The notes under the pieces were generated by a model. That model had not been told where the DNA came from. It saw only the letters and a program-made list of their open reading frames with translations, and searched no databases. Below are positions 1 through 6,901 of a stretch of 10,816 nucleotides of DNA, one piece after another. A program made the position numbers and the translations under genes. Origin of the DNA: Bacteroidota bacterium (GTDB lineage: Bacteria; Bacteroidota; Bacteroidia; UBA7662); contig VGGT01000043.1 of assembly GCA_016868485.1 (NCBI GenBank), forward strand, positions 1-10,816, written 5' to 3'. Numbering within the stretch: position 1 is the stretch's first letter; every line of letters starts with the position of its first letter.

Positions 1-501
1 TTGGCTCCAAACGACGCGCCATATCGAATCTGAGCCCCAAAATTCGACCGCCAATGAGTCTGTTGACTCGGGTTGCTCGCCGTGACCCGCTGGTTGCCAA
101 AAAAAACTGAGGTAGACGGAGTCGGCAAGACTTAGATTTTGAAGGTTTACAGCTTGGGAGGTCAATTGATCGGCTACTCCCCTACTGCTTGGCACCGTAT
201 CGTAGGCGCGTCCTGCTGCGTTGAGCCCGTCGAAAGTGGCAACGCCCAAGGTTGGAGGTGATATGGCTAAGTCCGTATTCATGAATACGTGGTTGTCGGT
301 CCAAATGCTGGGTGAAGGCCATAAATCGGGTCGCGAGAAATCATCCACCAGAGGTAGGTTCAAGGTGTCTAGGATGTAGGCGGCCCGATGCGATGAGGCA
401 TAGGCTTGTAAGGACTTCAGGGATGTAATCGGGCTAGTGAACTCTTGCGCCTGAACGCTCAATGCTGTGAAAAGCAAGAGTGATGCAAGGATTGGTTTCA
501 T
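1..501 (-). CDS. Secreted Bacteroidota protein of type IX cargo style, 3' part outside window
   Basis: An open frame runs from ATG at 501 to the window edge, giving 167 residues without a stop. The N-terminus is a clear signal peptide: Met-Lys, then a hydrophobic run (ILASLLLFTAL), then a probable cleavage site SVQA|QE, so the product is exported. The mature part has a VDDFSRPDLWPSPSIWTDNHVF stretch in two halves (VDDFSRP and WTDNHVF), then GVATFDGLN near residue 95, DQLTSQAVNL and DSVYLSFFWQPAG. From memory this pattern occurs in large Bacteroidota surface proteins that end in a type IX secretion sorting domain; that C-terminus would lie outside the window. It starts 50 bases after the PASTA gene on the same strand and may be co-transcribed with it. 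The function is unknown. The coding call is firm; the type IX link is inference. Confidence 0.8.
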   Translation of the reverse strand, partial: MKPILASLLLFTALSVQAQEFTSPITSLKSLQAYASSHRAAYILDTLNLPLVDDFSRPDLWPSPSIWTDNHVFMNTDLAISPPTLGVATFDGLNAAGRAYDTVPSSRGVADQLTSQAVNLQNLSLADSVYLSFFWQPAGHGEQPESTDSLAVEFWGSDSIWRVVWSQ

Positions 502-550
502 TTGAAGTTGGTTGCCCAGCATACTGATATAAAATTCTTTGCAATGGCCT

Positions 551-1312
551 CTATTCGGGAGCAATCCAAACATCGATGGGTGTTAGGGTTCTAATGAGTT
601 CTTCAGAACTCGGATCGGGACTTTGTCGAATGATCAACGTCCTGTCTGTTTGAGTTATTGTGGAATCCTCGCGTATTTTTCCCATAAACAAACTGTTTTC
701 ATGCAACAGCATACGGGCCTCATCGATACTGAGTCCTACCAGATCAGGAATGGGTATCAATAAATCGGGTACATTAATGCCTACCTCCAAATCGAGCTTG
801 GTGCCTTTGGCCACAAGGGTTCCGACCGAAATGCTCCTGCCCTGGAGGCGCACACCCAAAACCACATTGTGTGCTATGTCTGGTCGGGTGGAAATGTCAC
901 CTACTTGCAATCCCAATCGTTTCAAATCCATTGTTGCTTTGCGAAGACTAACATCAACTAAATTGGGCAAGCGAATCATGGGCACATCACCTGACACTAT
1001 GCTTAGGTAGACTGTTCTTCCTTCTTTTACCTCACTGTTTTCGGCAGGATCTTGCAGGCAAACAGACCCGGGTATTGCATCTTCTACATACAGTGTATCA
1101 TTGATGATGCCGACCAATCCAATGGCTTCGAGCTGTTGAAGGGCAAGGCTTGCGTCTACCCCAGAAAGACGAGGCATCACTACGGACTGTCCATGTCGGG
1201 TATAGGCATCAATGCTCTTATCGAGTACAAAAAGAAATAACAGGCCCACTAAACTCATCAATGCTGTGTGTCTCGCCCAATAGGGAAATTTAGGTGAATG
1301 TCCTAGATTCAT
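551..1312 (-). CDS. Membrane-anchored protein with three PASTA domains
   Basis: A 253-residue protein with a short cytoplasmic N-terminus, one membrane segment at about residues 15-32 (TALMSLVGLLFLFVLDKS) and three PASTA domains outside, at about 43-107, 113-179 and 187-251. Each shows the expected pattern: a (MP/LP/IP)xL(S/V)G-type start, a helix such as LALQQLEAIGL or SIDEARMLLHENSL, and a closing VxLxI-like strand. PASTA domains usually occur on Ser/Thr kinases or penicillin-binding proteins and often bind peptidoglycan or muropeptides. Here there is no enzyme domain, so a sensor, scaffold or adaptor role is inferred. The ATG overlaps the ddl stop codon as ATGA, which indicates translational coupling to D-Ala-D-Ala synthesis and supports a cell-wall role. 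A stand-alone PASTA protein beside ddl is, as I recall, a recurring arrangement in Bacteroidota. Confidence 0.88.
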   Translation of the reverse strand: MNLGHSPKFPYWARHTALMSLVGLLFLFVLDKSIDAYTRHGQSVVMPRLSGVDASLALQQLEAIGLVGIINDTLYVEDAIPGSVCLQDPAENSEVKEGRTVYLSIVSGDVPMIRLPNLVDVSLRKATMDLKRLGLQVGDISTRPDIAHNVVLGVRLQGRSISVGTLVAKGTKLDLEVGINVPDLLIPIPDLVGLSIDEARMLLHENSLFMGKIREDSTITQTDRTLIIRQSPDPSSEELIRTLTPIDVWIAPE

Positions 1313-4110
1313 AAGCGTACCTCGTTAGCGTTCCTGTTTCTGCCCTCTGCAGCGTTCCGATTACCGCCCTCTACTAATATCTGACGGATGAACTCATCAG
1401 GTTTATAACCTTGAAGGGCACATTGATGAAAGATACACGTAGCAGGTGTCATACCGGGGAGTGAATTCAGCTCGATAATCAGAACTTCCACCTTAGGGCC
1501 AGTGGATTGTTCAAAAATACGCACAAATGCATCAATTCTACAGTAGCCACGCACATCCAGAATGCGTGCGACCTGTTCAAAAACCGATTTAACCTGATGA
1601 CTGATTTGGTTCCGTTCGACCGGGTTGGCCGAAAAACGAGCAGGGGTAATGTTCTGCCCCTCTCCTGCCAAAAACTTCTCTTCGAGGCTGAGGATTCCTT
1701 TACCCGCTAAACTTTCACTCGGCTCAAACACTTCGTAGGTTGGCAATCCTTCATCAGACGTATGGATGAGCATTCCGCCAGTGACTTCAAGAAAACGATC
1801 GGCCGTGCCTTGTTCGATGCATTCCTCGATCAAAATCCGGTCGAGGGATTCAATCGCTTGGGGCGGCAAGTTCTTATCTGCCCGACTCACTAAATTAGTG
1901 GATAAATAGGCAACAAGTTGATCGATATGATCGATTCGCACTACACCAGATGAACAACCATCGTCGACCGGTTTGGCAATCAGGGGAAGGGGCATTTCAT
2001 GAATGATGCGGGCCGCCAATGCTTCATAACCACCGGCGGAATACACATCGCTTAAGTTGACCAAGCGCGCGGCCGCTACCTTTATTCCGTGTTCTGCAAG
2101 CAGTCTGTTGGTGCGGTATTTATCGATGGTAAGCGCGGATGATTCGGGCCCTGATCCATTGTAGGATAGCCCTACCTCCTCGAGTGCTCGTTGGAGCGTG
2201 CCATCCTCCCCTGGGCGCCCGTGGAGTGCAATAAACACCTGACGCACTCGGCCTGCCAACTGTGTCAAGTTGATTTCCTTAGGTGCAACAACGGGTCGAC
2301 AGCCCAAAAGCGCTGTGATTTTCGCGCAACGTTCCCGGGTTTCAACGACAATGGGATGTTCCGTATAATGTTCAAGTTTACCCGCAATATCATCTGCATG
2401 ATCTTTCAAATGCAGGTTGATGGGAATTTCAAACAAGCGAAAATGGGCATCGCTTCCCGTTAAAAAGAGGCTGATGGGGTCGAAAATACCGGAGGAACTG
2501 AGCTTTTCGAAGACATTCCTTCCCGACTCCACTGAAATATGACGTTCTGAAGAGCTTCCTCCCATAATGACCGCTATGGGTGTTTTTTCTCCTGCATTAT
2601 TATTGGATGAATGAAGCAACAGTTGCAACTTCCCAAAAGTGGAACGTGATTTTTTATCAGGGGATGCTGCCTTTGTGGTTTCTGGCAGTGATTGTTCAAA
2701 TTCCCACGGCCGGGCGATGCGCCGTAAGGAAGTGAAGACTATATAGGTTAAAAATTGACTGGGATTCATGCCTACTTCCGCCGCTTGATGGAAAAAGAAG
2801 GAAGACGGCATCATGCCTGAGGTGGTGTTTGGGTCGTTGAGGTATACCGTTCCGTCGGGGTTAATGAAACCATCGATGCGGGCATATACCGCAAATCCCA
2901 AGAGTGTATACAATTCTTCGCAGGCTTTCTGAATGCGCCGGATCTGATTTTCTGGCAGTTCAATGGGCGTGGTTTTGCGTGCCTGACCGGGTAGGTATTT
3001 GGCCCTATAATCGTATAATAGTGACGATTTGCGAATTCCAGTTGGGGGTAATGCGATGGGTTGACCCGTTTCTGATTCGATAACAATACAGGAAAACTCA
3101 TCACCGGTTAAAAATGACTCGCCCAAGACCACGGACTCATCATCCAATGAGTCGAAACAGACGGTATCCGAATCGTTTTTTAGATTTTCGTTTAGCCAGT
3201 CGACCAATGCTAAAGCATGATACATGATGTGTCCATCGATGCCTCTAGCCGGTAGTCCAATGCCGCTTTTGGGGTCTGACCATTCGCTGGCCTGATTTAT
3301 TTTTTGTTGATCGGTCAAACGAAGCCAATCGCTTCCCTTCACAACGCCTCTAAAAAATGCCCTGTCTATGGCCGAGGTAAACGAATCGAGGTCATCGACG
3401 TTCAGGGTACTCATTCCATTGGAATTTCCTTGGTTTGCTGGGTTCAAGATGCTCATTCCAATGGAACTTCCTTGGTTTGCCGGCTTGATCACCATGGGAA
3501 ACCCCAAGGCTACGCTCCATTCCGTATAAAGATCCGTGCGCTCTTGTTGGTTTCTTGCGATCCAGCTCTGCCGGTCGATCGAACAAAATGCAGGAACAGG
3601 CAATCCCATCTGCTTCATGATTCGGCGCTGGGCAAGCTTGTTCATGCCGAGGGCGGATGCGCCCACTCCAGATCCTGTGTAGGGAATGCCGTGGTATTCG
3701 AGCAAGCCTTGAATGCGTCCGTCTTCTCCATTTTTGCCATGAAGCGCGAGGAAAGCGATATCAATATGTTCGTGAAGTTCATCCCAGCGAACAGATTTGC
3801 CCAACTGGGACCGCCATTCTGCTGCTAAGGAGGGGCTGTAAGGGCCAATTTGCTCTGCATAAAAGGTGTGTGCGCCCGCTTGTGCCTGACTTGGATAAGA
3901 GCTTGAGTCGGGATAAAAATCGCGTATCGAGCCTTTATAAATCCATTTCCAATTGATGAAAACCGCTTCGCCAAAGGAGTCGATGAATAGAGGTACGGCC
4001 TCGAAAAGCGATTGGTCTAAGTTGTCGATTACGGTTCGTCCGCCGGCAAATGAGACTTCGCGTTCTCGGCTGTTGCCCCCCATCAATACGCCGATCCGGA
4101 TTCGATCCAC
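1309..4110 (-). CDS. ddl: Tandem (double) D-alanine--D-alanine ligase
   Basis: Ddl joins two D-alanines using ATP, in the cytoplasm, for peptidoglycan precursors. The usual length is about 300-370 residues; this is about 933, holding two ATP-grasp Ddl units. Numbered from the GTG at 4110, unit A (about 5-470) has GGNSREREVS, LHGKNGEDG at 123-131, KPANQGSSIG at 209-218, R411/D413 and NDPNTTSGM near 425-433. The usual metal-binding Glu of the ExNxxPGM motif is Asp426 and the Pro is Ser431. Unit A also has roughly 75 extra residues between the ATP loop and the GDEFSCIVIE strand. Unit B (about 508-912) has GGSSSERHIS, LHGRPGEDG at 629-637, KPVDDGCSSG at 713-722, R858/D860 and the canonical ELNSLPGM (E880, N882). 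An in-frame ATG at 4257 would add 49 residues that lie inside the ferredoxin gene in another frame and lack family character. The GTG puts the protein start five residues before IGVLMGG, as usual for Ddl; TTG at 4137 is another option. Confidence 0.9.
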   Translation of the reverse strand: MDRIRIGVLMGGNSREREVSFAGGRTVIDNLDQSLFEAVPLFIDSFGEAVFINWKWIYKGSIRDFYPDSSSYPSQAQAGAHTFYAEQIGPYSPSLAAEWRSQLGKSVRWDELHEHIDIAFLALHGKNGEDGRIQGLLEYHGIPYTGSGVGASALGMNKLAQRRIMKQMGLPVPAFCSIDRQSWIARNQQERTDLYTEWSVALGFPMVIKPANQGSSIGMSILNPANQGNSNGMSTLNVDDLDSFTSAIDRAFFRGVVKGSDWLRLTDQQKINQASEWSDPKSGIGLPARGIDGHIMYHALALVDWLNENLKNDSDTVCFDSLDDESVVLGESFLTGDEFSCIVIESETGQPIALPPTGIRKSSLLYDYRAKYLPGQARKTTPIELPENQIRRIQKACEELYTLLGFAVYARIDGFINPDGTVYLNDPNTTSGMMPSSFFFHQAAEVGMNPSQFLTYIVFTSLRRIARPWEFEQSLPETTKAASPDKKSRSTFGKLQLLLHSSNNNAGEKTPIAVIMGGSSSERHISVESGRNVFEKLSSSGIFDPISLFLTGSDAHFRLFEIPINLHLKDHADDIAGKLEHYTEHPIVVETRERCAKITALLGCRPVVAPKEINLTQLAGRVRQVFIALHGRPGEDGTLQRALEEVGLSYNGSGPESSALTIDKYRTNRLLAEHGIKVAAARLVNLSDVYSAGGYEALAARIIHEMPLPLIAKPVDDGCSSGVVRIDHIDQLVAYLSTNLVSRADKNLPPQAIESLDRILIEECIEQGTADRFLEVTGGMLIHTSDEGLPTYEVFEPSESLAGKGILSLEEKFLAGEGQNITPARFSANPVERNQISHQVKSVFEQVARILDVRGYCRIDAFVRIFEQSTGPKVEVLIIELNSLPGMTPATCIFHQCALQGYKPDEFIRQILVEGGNRNAAEGRNRNANEVRL
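1321..1378. repeat. 24-base tandem duplication at the 3' end of ddl
   Basis: Two units of 24 bases, 1321-1344 and 1345-1368, match at about 17 of 24 positions, and a third partial unit follows to 1378. On the coding (minus) strand they read as the eight-residue blocks EGGNRNAA and EGRNRNAN, just before the ligase stop codon. They follow the final helix of the second Ddl unit (DEFIRQIL), so they form a polar tail beyond the folded domain. The period is a multiple of three and keeps the frame. Confidence 0.7.
3410..3493. repeat. 42-base in-frame duplication in the ATP-binding loop of Ddl unit A
   Basis: Two adjacent 42-base units, 3410-3451 and 3452-3493, share their first 36 or so bases with only a handful of differences. 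On the minus strand they encode PANQGSSIGMSILN followed by PANQGNSNGMSTLN (about residues 210-237 from the GTG start). The first copy is the glycine-rich loop KPANQGSSIG that covers ATP phosphates in the Ddl family. The second is an extra, slightly decayed copy inserted directly behind it, before the expected VDDLDSF helix. Confidence 0.88.
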
Positions 4111-4129
4111 GCTTCGTTCAGCTGTGGGC

Positions 4130-4480
4130 TTAGTCAAGGTGCAAATGGGCTTTACGCAAAAGCAATGTGTCTTGCGATTCTCGTCGGTCTGGATCGGGCA
4201 CGCAGCAATCGACCGGACATACCGCTGCGCATTGAGGTTCCTCGTGAAATCCGACACACTCTGTACATTTGTTGGGCACTATATAATAGATGTCGTCGGA
4301 TATCGGCGTCCGGCGTTCATCGGCTTCGTGCGACTGGCCCTCAGCATCGGTAAAATGACCCCGGACGCCCGTGCCGTCGGCATACGACCAATCAACCCCA
4401 CCCTCATAGATGGCGTGATTGGGGCATTCCGGCTCGCAGGCTCCGCAATTGATGCATTCATCGGTTATGATAATGGCCAT
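4130..4480 (-). CDS. 2[4Fe-4S] ferredoxin, YfhL / dicluster type
   Basis: A 116-residue soluble electron carrier. The first cluster motif is CxxCxxCxxxCP with C9, C12, C15 and C19; the second is C72, C75, C84 and C88 followed by Pro, with eight residues between C75 and C84. This spacing is typical of YfhL / Allochromatium-type ferredoxins with two low-potential [4Fe-4S] clusters. Two further cysteines lie at 92 and 93. A central acidic section (residues 25-62, WSYADGTG to ERRTPISDD) separates the motifs. The ATG at 4480 places the first cysteine at residue 9, as expected. It is divergent from the acyl-CoA reductase gene with 100 bases between them, a pairing I recall in many Bacteroidota, so it may supply or take electrons in a linked lipid or aldehyde pathway. 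That link is inference. The ddl gene follows 19 bases after its stop codon. Confidence 0.93.
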   Translation of the reverse strand: MAIIITDECINCGACEPECPNHAIYEGGVDWSYADGTGVRGHFTDAEGQSHEADERRTPISDDIYYIVPNKCTECVGFHEEPQCAAVCPVDCCVPDPDRRESQDTLLLRKAHLHLD

Positions 4481-4580
4481 CCGGTGTTGGTGTTTTTAAC
4501 AGCGCAAAATTCGTTCTCAATTCCATTCAATCAGCCTCTTTTGAACAAATTAGAAATTAATTTATGAATTCAGATGATCG
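4481..4580. promoter_or_regulatory. Divergent intergenic region, presumed promoters for ferredoxin and acyl-CoA reductase
   Basis: These 100 AT-rich bases separate two genes pointing away from each other, so both transcription starts should lie here. I searched both strands for the Bacteroidota TTTG / TAnnTTTG pattern and found only imperfect versions: TAATTTG on the minus strand near 4547-4553, and GAATTTTG on the minus strand near 4507-4514. Neither has a well-placed -33 element. The region is called regulatory because of gene orientation, not a clear motif. Confidence 0.4.
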
Positions 4581-5633
4581 ATGGATAGTTTTAAGCCCAT
4601 AAATTTTTCGAAAATCAGTAGTACTTTGGATCCTATTCAAATCTTATCAAGTGCTCGAGATGCGCTTGTGAAAGCGGGTGAACCGGCGTATCGAGAATTC
4701 CTCTATTCAAAGGCCATGGCCGCTAATCCCTGGTTCACCACCAACGAAATCGAGCGGGCGCGTTTGGGTTGGATCGAAGCACTGAAGGAGCACTCCGCCG
4801 CTCATTGGATCGATGGTGTTGGATGGGCTTCGGAGCCTCGTCGTGTAGGATTGGTTTTGGCGGGTAATATTCCCTGGGTCGGATTGCATGATGTATTGTC
4901 TGTATTGGTAACAGGGCACAAGGCCGAGGTGAAATGCTCGAGCGATGATTTTGTGTTGATGTCGTTTGTTATCGAACACTTGAGGGCTTCAACGCATGTG
5001 CCACAAGGTCATCTTGAGGTGGTGGAGCGACTGAAGGCACCTGAAGCGGTTGTGGCTACGGGAAGCAACAACAGTAGTCGATATTTTGAACATTACTTCG
5101 CCCACATCCCGCACCTGATCCGCAAGAGTCGAACTTCTGTGGCCGTTATTGGTAAAAGTTGCCGTGATGAGGATTTGATGCAGCTTTCTGATGATGTCTT
5201 CTCTTACTTTGGTTTGGGATGCCGAAATGTACGCCATTTGATGCTCGAGGAAGGTTTTAACATAGAGTTGTTGCTCGAAATTTGGCGGGAACGTGCCTAC
5301 GGCTGCATGCTGCATGCCAAATACGCGAACAATTTTGATTTCCAACTTGCCCTGCACATGATGAATCGGGTCCCTCATCAGTTTGTTCCAGGGATCATTC
5401 TCCGCCGCGATGACGCGCTTTTTAGTGCGTTAAGTGTCGTAACCTGGCAATATTATTCGGGTCAATCGGCCGTGGTGAATCGTCTTCATGCGATTCGCGA
5501 GCAATGGCAATGTGTGGTGGGCCCAGCTAAACTCTTGGATGGGGTGATTCCCTATGGACAGAGCCAAAGGCCAGCGCTTTGGGATTATGCCGATGGGGTG
5601 AACACCCTGGATTTTCTGCAGTCGATCGGGTGA
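4581..5633 (+). CDS. Acyl-CoA reductase, LuxC family
   Basis: A 350-residue member of the LuxC branch of the aldehyde dehydrogenase superfamily, which reduces acyl-CoA (or acyl-protein thioester) to aldehyde with NADPH. Visible landmarks are VGLVLAGNIPWVGLHDVLSV (about 89-108) and HKAEVKCSSDD for cofactor binding, ATGSNNSSRYFEHYF (159-173), IRKSRTSVAVI (180-190), and YFGLGCRNVRHL with the likely catalytic Cys214. The C-terminal signature GQSQRPALWDYADGVNTLDFL is typical. No membrane segment is seen. An upstream ATG at 4564 is in another frame and soon stops, so 4581 is the start. The physiological substrate is unknown; no lux genes are present, so bioluminescence is not implied. Its last ten codons and stop codon are the first copy of a 32-base tandem array that continues into the 3' region. 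Confidence 0.9.
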   Translation: MDSFKPINFSKISSTLDPIQILSSARDALVKAGEPAYREFLYSKAMAANPWFTTNEIERARLGWIEALKEHSAAHWIDGVGWASEPRRVGLVLAGNIPWVGLHDVLSVLVTGHKAEVKCSSDDFVLMSFVIEHLRASTHVPQGHLEVVERLKAPEAVVATGSNNSSRYFEHYFAHIPHLIRKSRTSVAVIGKSCRDEDLMQLSDDVFSYFGLGCRNVRHLMLEEGFNIELLLEIWRERAYGCMLHAKYANNFDFQLALHMMNRVPHQFVPGIILRRDDALFSALSVVTWQYYSGQSAVVNRLHAIREQWQCVVGPAKLLDGVIPYGQSQRPALWDYADGVNTLDFLQSIG

Positions 5634-5731
5634 TCACGCTCGATTTTCTGCAGTCGATCGGGTGAGCACGCTCGATATCATGCAATCGATCGGGTGATCG
5701 CGCTCGATTTTCTGCAATCGATCGGGTAACA
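5604..5731. repeat. Four-copy 32-base tandem array carrying the end of the acyl-CoA reductase gene
   Basis: Units lie at 5604-5635, 5636-5667, 5668-5699 and 5700-5731 with no spacers. Unit 1 is the coding end of the reductase. Read from its own first base, each unit encodes the same tail and stop: TLDFLQSIG*, TLDFLQSIG*, TLDIMQSIG* and ALDFLQSIG*. The stop codon is TGA in the first three and TAA in the fourth. Since 32 leaves remainder 2 on division by 3, successive units sit in different frames and the first three cover all three. Between units 3 and 4 a small dyad CGATC-GGGT-GATCG (5687-5700) could pair. The array fills most of the gap to the convergent cysteine desulfurase gene. Confidence 0.92.
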
Positions 5732-5764
5732 TGCTCTTCCATGCCTACCCATCGTTTCTGTAGG

Positions 5765-6901
5765 TTAGTGGGAGGCCAACAAATTAGTTACAGTTTCTAC
5801 TACGTAGTCCACCTCTTCCTCTGTGTTTTGATGGCCTAAGGAAAAACGCACATGGTGGCGGCTGGAGTCTGCACCAATGCCTTGCAACACATGACTACCT
5901 ACCTGACTTCCAGACGAACACGCGCTTCCTCCCGATGCACATATGCCTTGGATATCGAGATTAAACAACAGCATCTCTCCGTTGGGGTGTGGCGGAAACG
6001 AGGCGTTAACCACCGTATAGAGTGCCCTTCCGTCGACATCCCCATTAAAGGCCACATCGGGCATACGCGACCGGAGTTGACCGATGAGACGTTCGCGCAG
6101 CCCACGAATGTGCGATTCCTTTTCGTTCATATGGGCACAAGCCAATTCAAGAGCGCGGGTCATGCCCACAATCGAATGTAGGTTTTCCGTACCCCCCCTG
6201 AGCTGTCGTTCCTGTGCACCCCCATGGATGAAAGGTTCTGGTTGCAGTCCAGACCTAATGTACAGAAACCCCACCCCTTTCGGGCCATTGAATTTGTGTG
6301 CCGATGCACTGAGAAGATCCACCGACATCGACTGCAAGTGAAAGGGGAAGTAGCCCACGGTTTGTACGGCGTCGGTGTGAAAAATAGCGTTATTCGCTCG
6401 ACATAATTGACCCACGGCATCGAGATCAATCATATTGCCGATCTCATTGTTGCCGTGCATCAGGCTAACCAATGCATTTTTAGCATGCGCAAGCAGTGTT
6501 TGTAGATGGTTGAGGTCAATGTGGCCATTGGGCGTTAACTGAACCCAGGAAAGGGGAATTCCACGATGCTTTCCTAGGTATTCGAGCGTATGGGTGATGG
6601 CGTGGTGTTCAATAGAACTGCTGATGAGATGATGAACCTCGCCGCGATCAATAAGGCCACTGAGGGCGGTATTGTCACTTTCTGTTCCCCCAGAGGTGAA
6701 GAAAATTTCAGACGGGGCACAGCCCATTAATTGGGCGATGCTGCGGCGTGATTTTTCCAAAACCGCCTTGGCTGATCGACCTGCGGCGTGGACGGATGAG
6801 GGGTTGCCATGGGTTTGGCGCATATGCTCAAGCATAGACGCAACCACTTCGGGGTGAAGTGGCGTTGTGGCTGCATTGTCGAAATAGACCAAACGTGTCA
6901 T
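5765..6901 (-). CDS. Cysteine desulfurase, NifS/IscS family (PLP enzyme)
   Basis: A 378-residue, full-length class V aminotransferase-fold enzyme that takes sulfur from L-cysteine as a persulfide for Fe-S clusters and other sulfur cofactors. The N-terminus YFDNAATTPLHPEV is diagnostic. FTSGGTESDN (68-77) binds PLP phosphate, H99/H100 lie in SSIEHHAI, D177 in FHTDAVQ contacts the pyridine nitrogen, and K203 in SASAHKFNGPKG is the Schiff-base lysine. RGGTEN (235-240) and the mobile loop SGGSACSSGSQVGSHVL with Cys328 follow. The SAC(S/T)SG loop points to the IscS/NifS group rather than SufS. The start ATG overlaps the glmM stop as ATGA, so the two are translated from one message. No iscU or other assembly gene is in the window, so the exact paralogue cannot be named. 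Confidence 0.93.
   Translation of the reverse strand: MTRLVYFDNAATTPLHPEVVASMLEHMRQTHGNPSSVHAAGRSAKAVLEKSRRSIAQLMGCAPSEIFFTSGGTESDNTALSGLIDRGEVHHLISSSIEHHAITHTLEYLGKHRGIPLSWVQLTPNGHIDLNHLQTLLAHAKNALVSLMHGNNEIGNMIDLDAVGQLCRANNAIFHTDAVQTVGYFPFHLQSMSVDLLSASAHKFNGPKGVGFLYIRSGLQPEPFIHGGAQERQLRGGTENLHSIVGMTRALELACAHMNEKESHIRGLRERLIGQLRSRMPDVAFNGDVDGRALYTVVNASFPPHPNGEMLLFNLDIQGICASGGSACSSGSQVGSHVLQGIGADSSRHHVRFSLGHQNTEEEVDYVVETVTNLLASH

Noticed and set aside
3304..3828. A plus-strand open frame of 174 codons inside ddl
   Set aside because: Antisense shadow of Ddl unit A; no domain and rich in Cys/Arg/His, as expected from reverse reading.
4111..4257. N-terminal extension of Ddl from an in-frame ATG at 4257
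   Set aside because: The 49 extra residues lie almost wholly within the ferredoxin gene in a different frame and have no Ddl character; the GTG at 4110 gives the normal family N-terminus.
3953..4567. A plus-strand open frame of 204 codons opposite ddl and the ferredoxin gene
   Set aside because: It is antisense to well-supported conserved proteins and its translation shows no family signature.
5604..5731. CRISPR-like array
   Set aside because: The 32-base units abut directly without spacers, contain the end of a protein gene, and there are no cas genes.
5527..5742. A minus-strand open frame of 71 codons across the 32-base array
   Set aside because: It is Arg/Ser/His-rich translation of the repeat and of the antisense of the reductase end, with no recognisable domain.
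5743..5769. Possible terminator hairpin CCTAC...GTAGG between the convergent genes
   Set aside because: Only five pairs with a loop of about 11 bases and no T-run on either strand; too weak to list.
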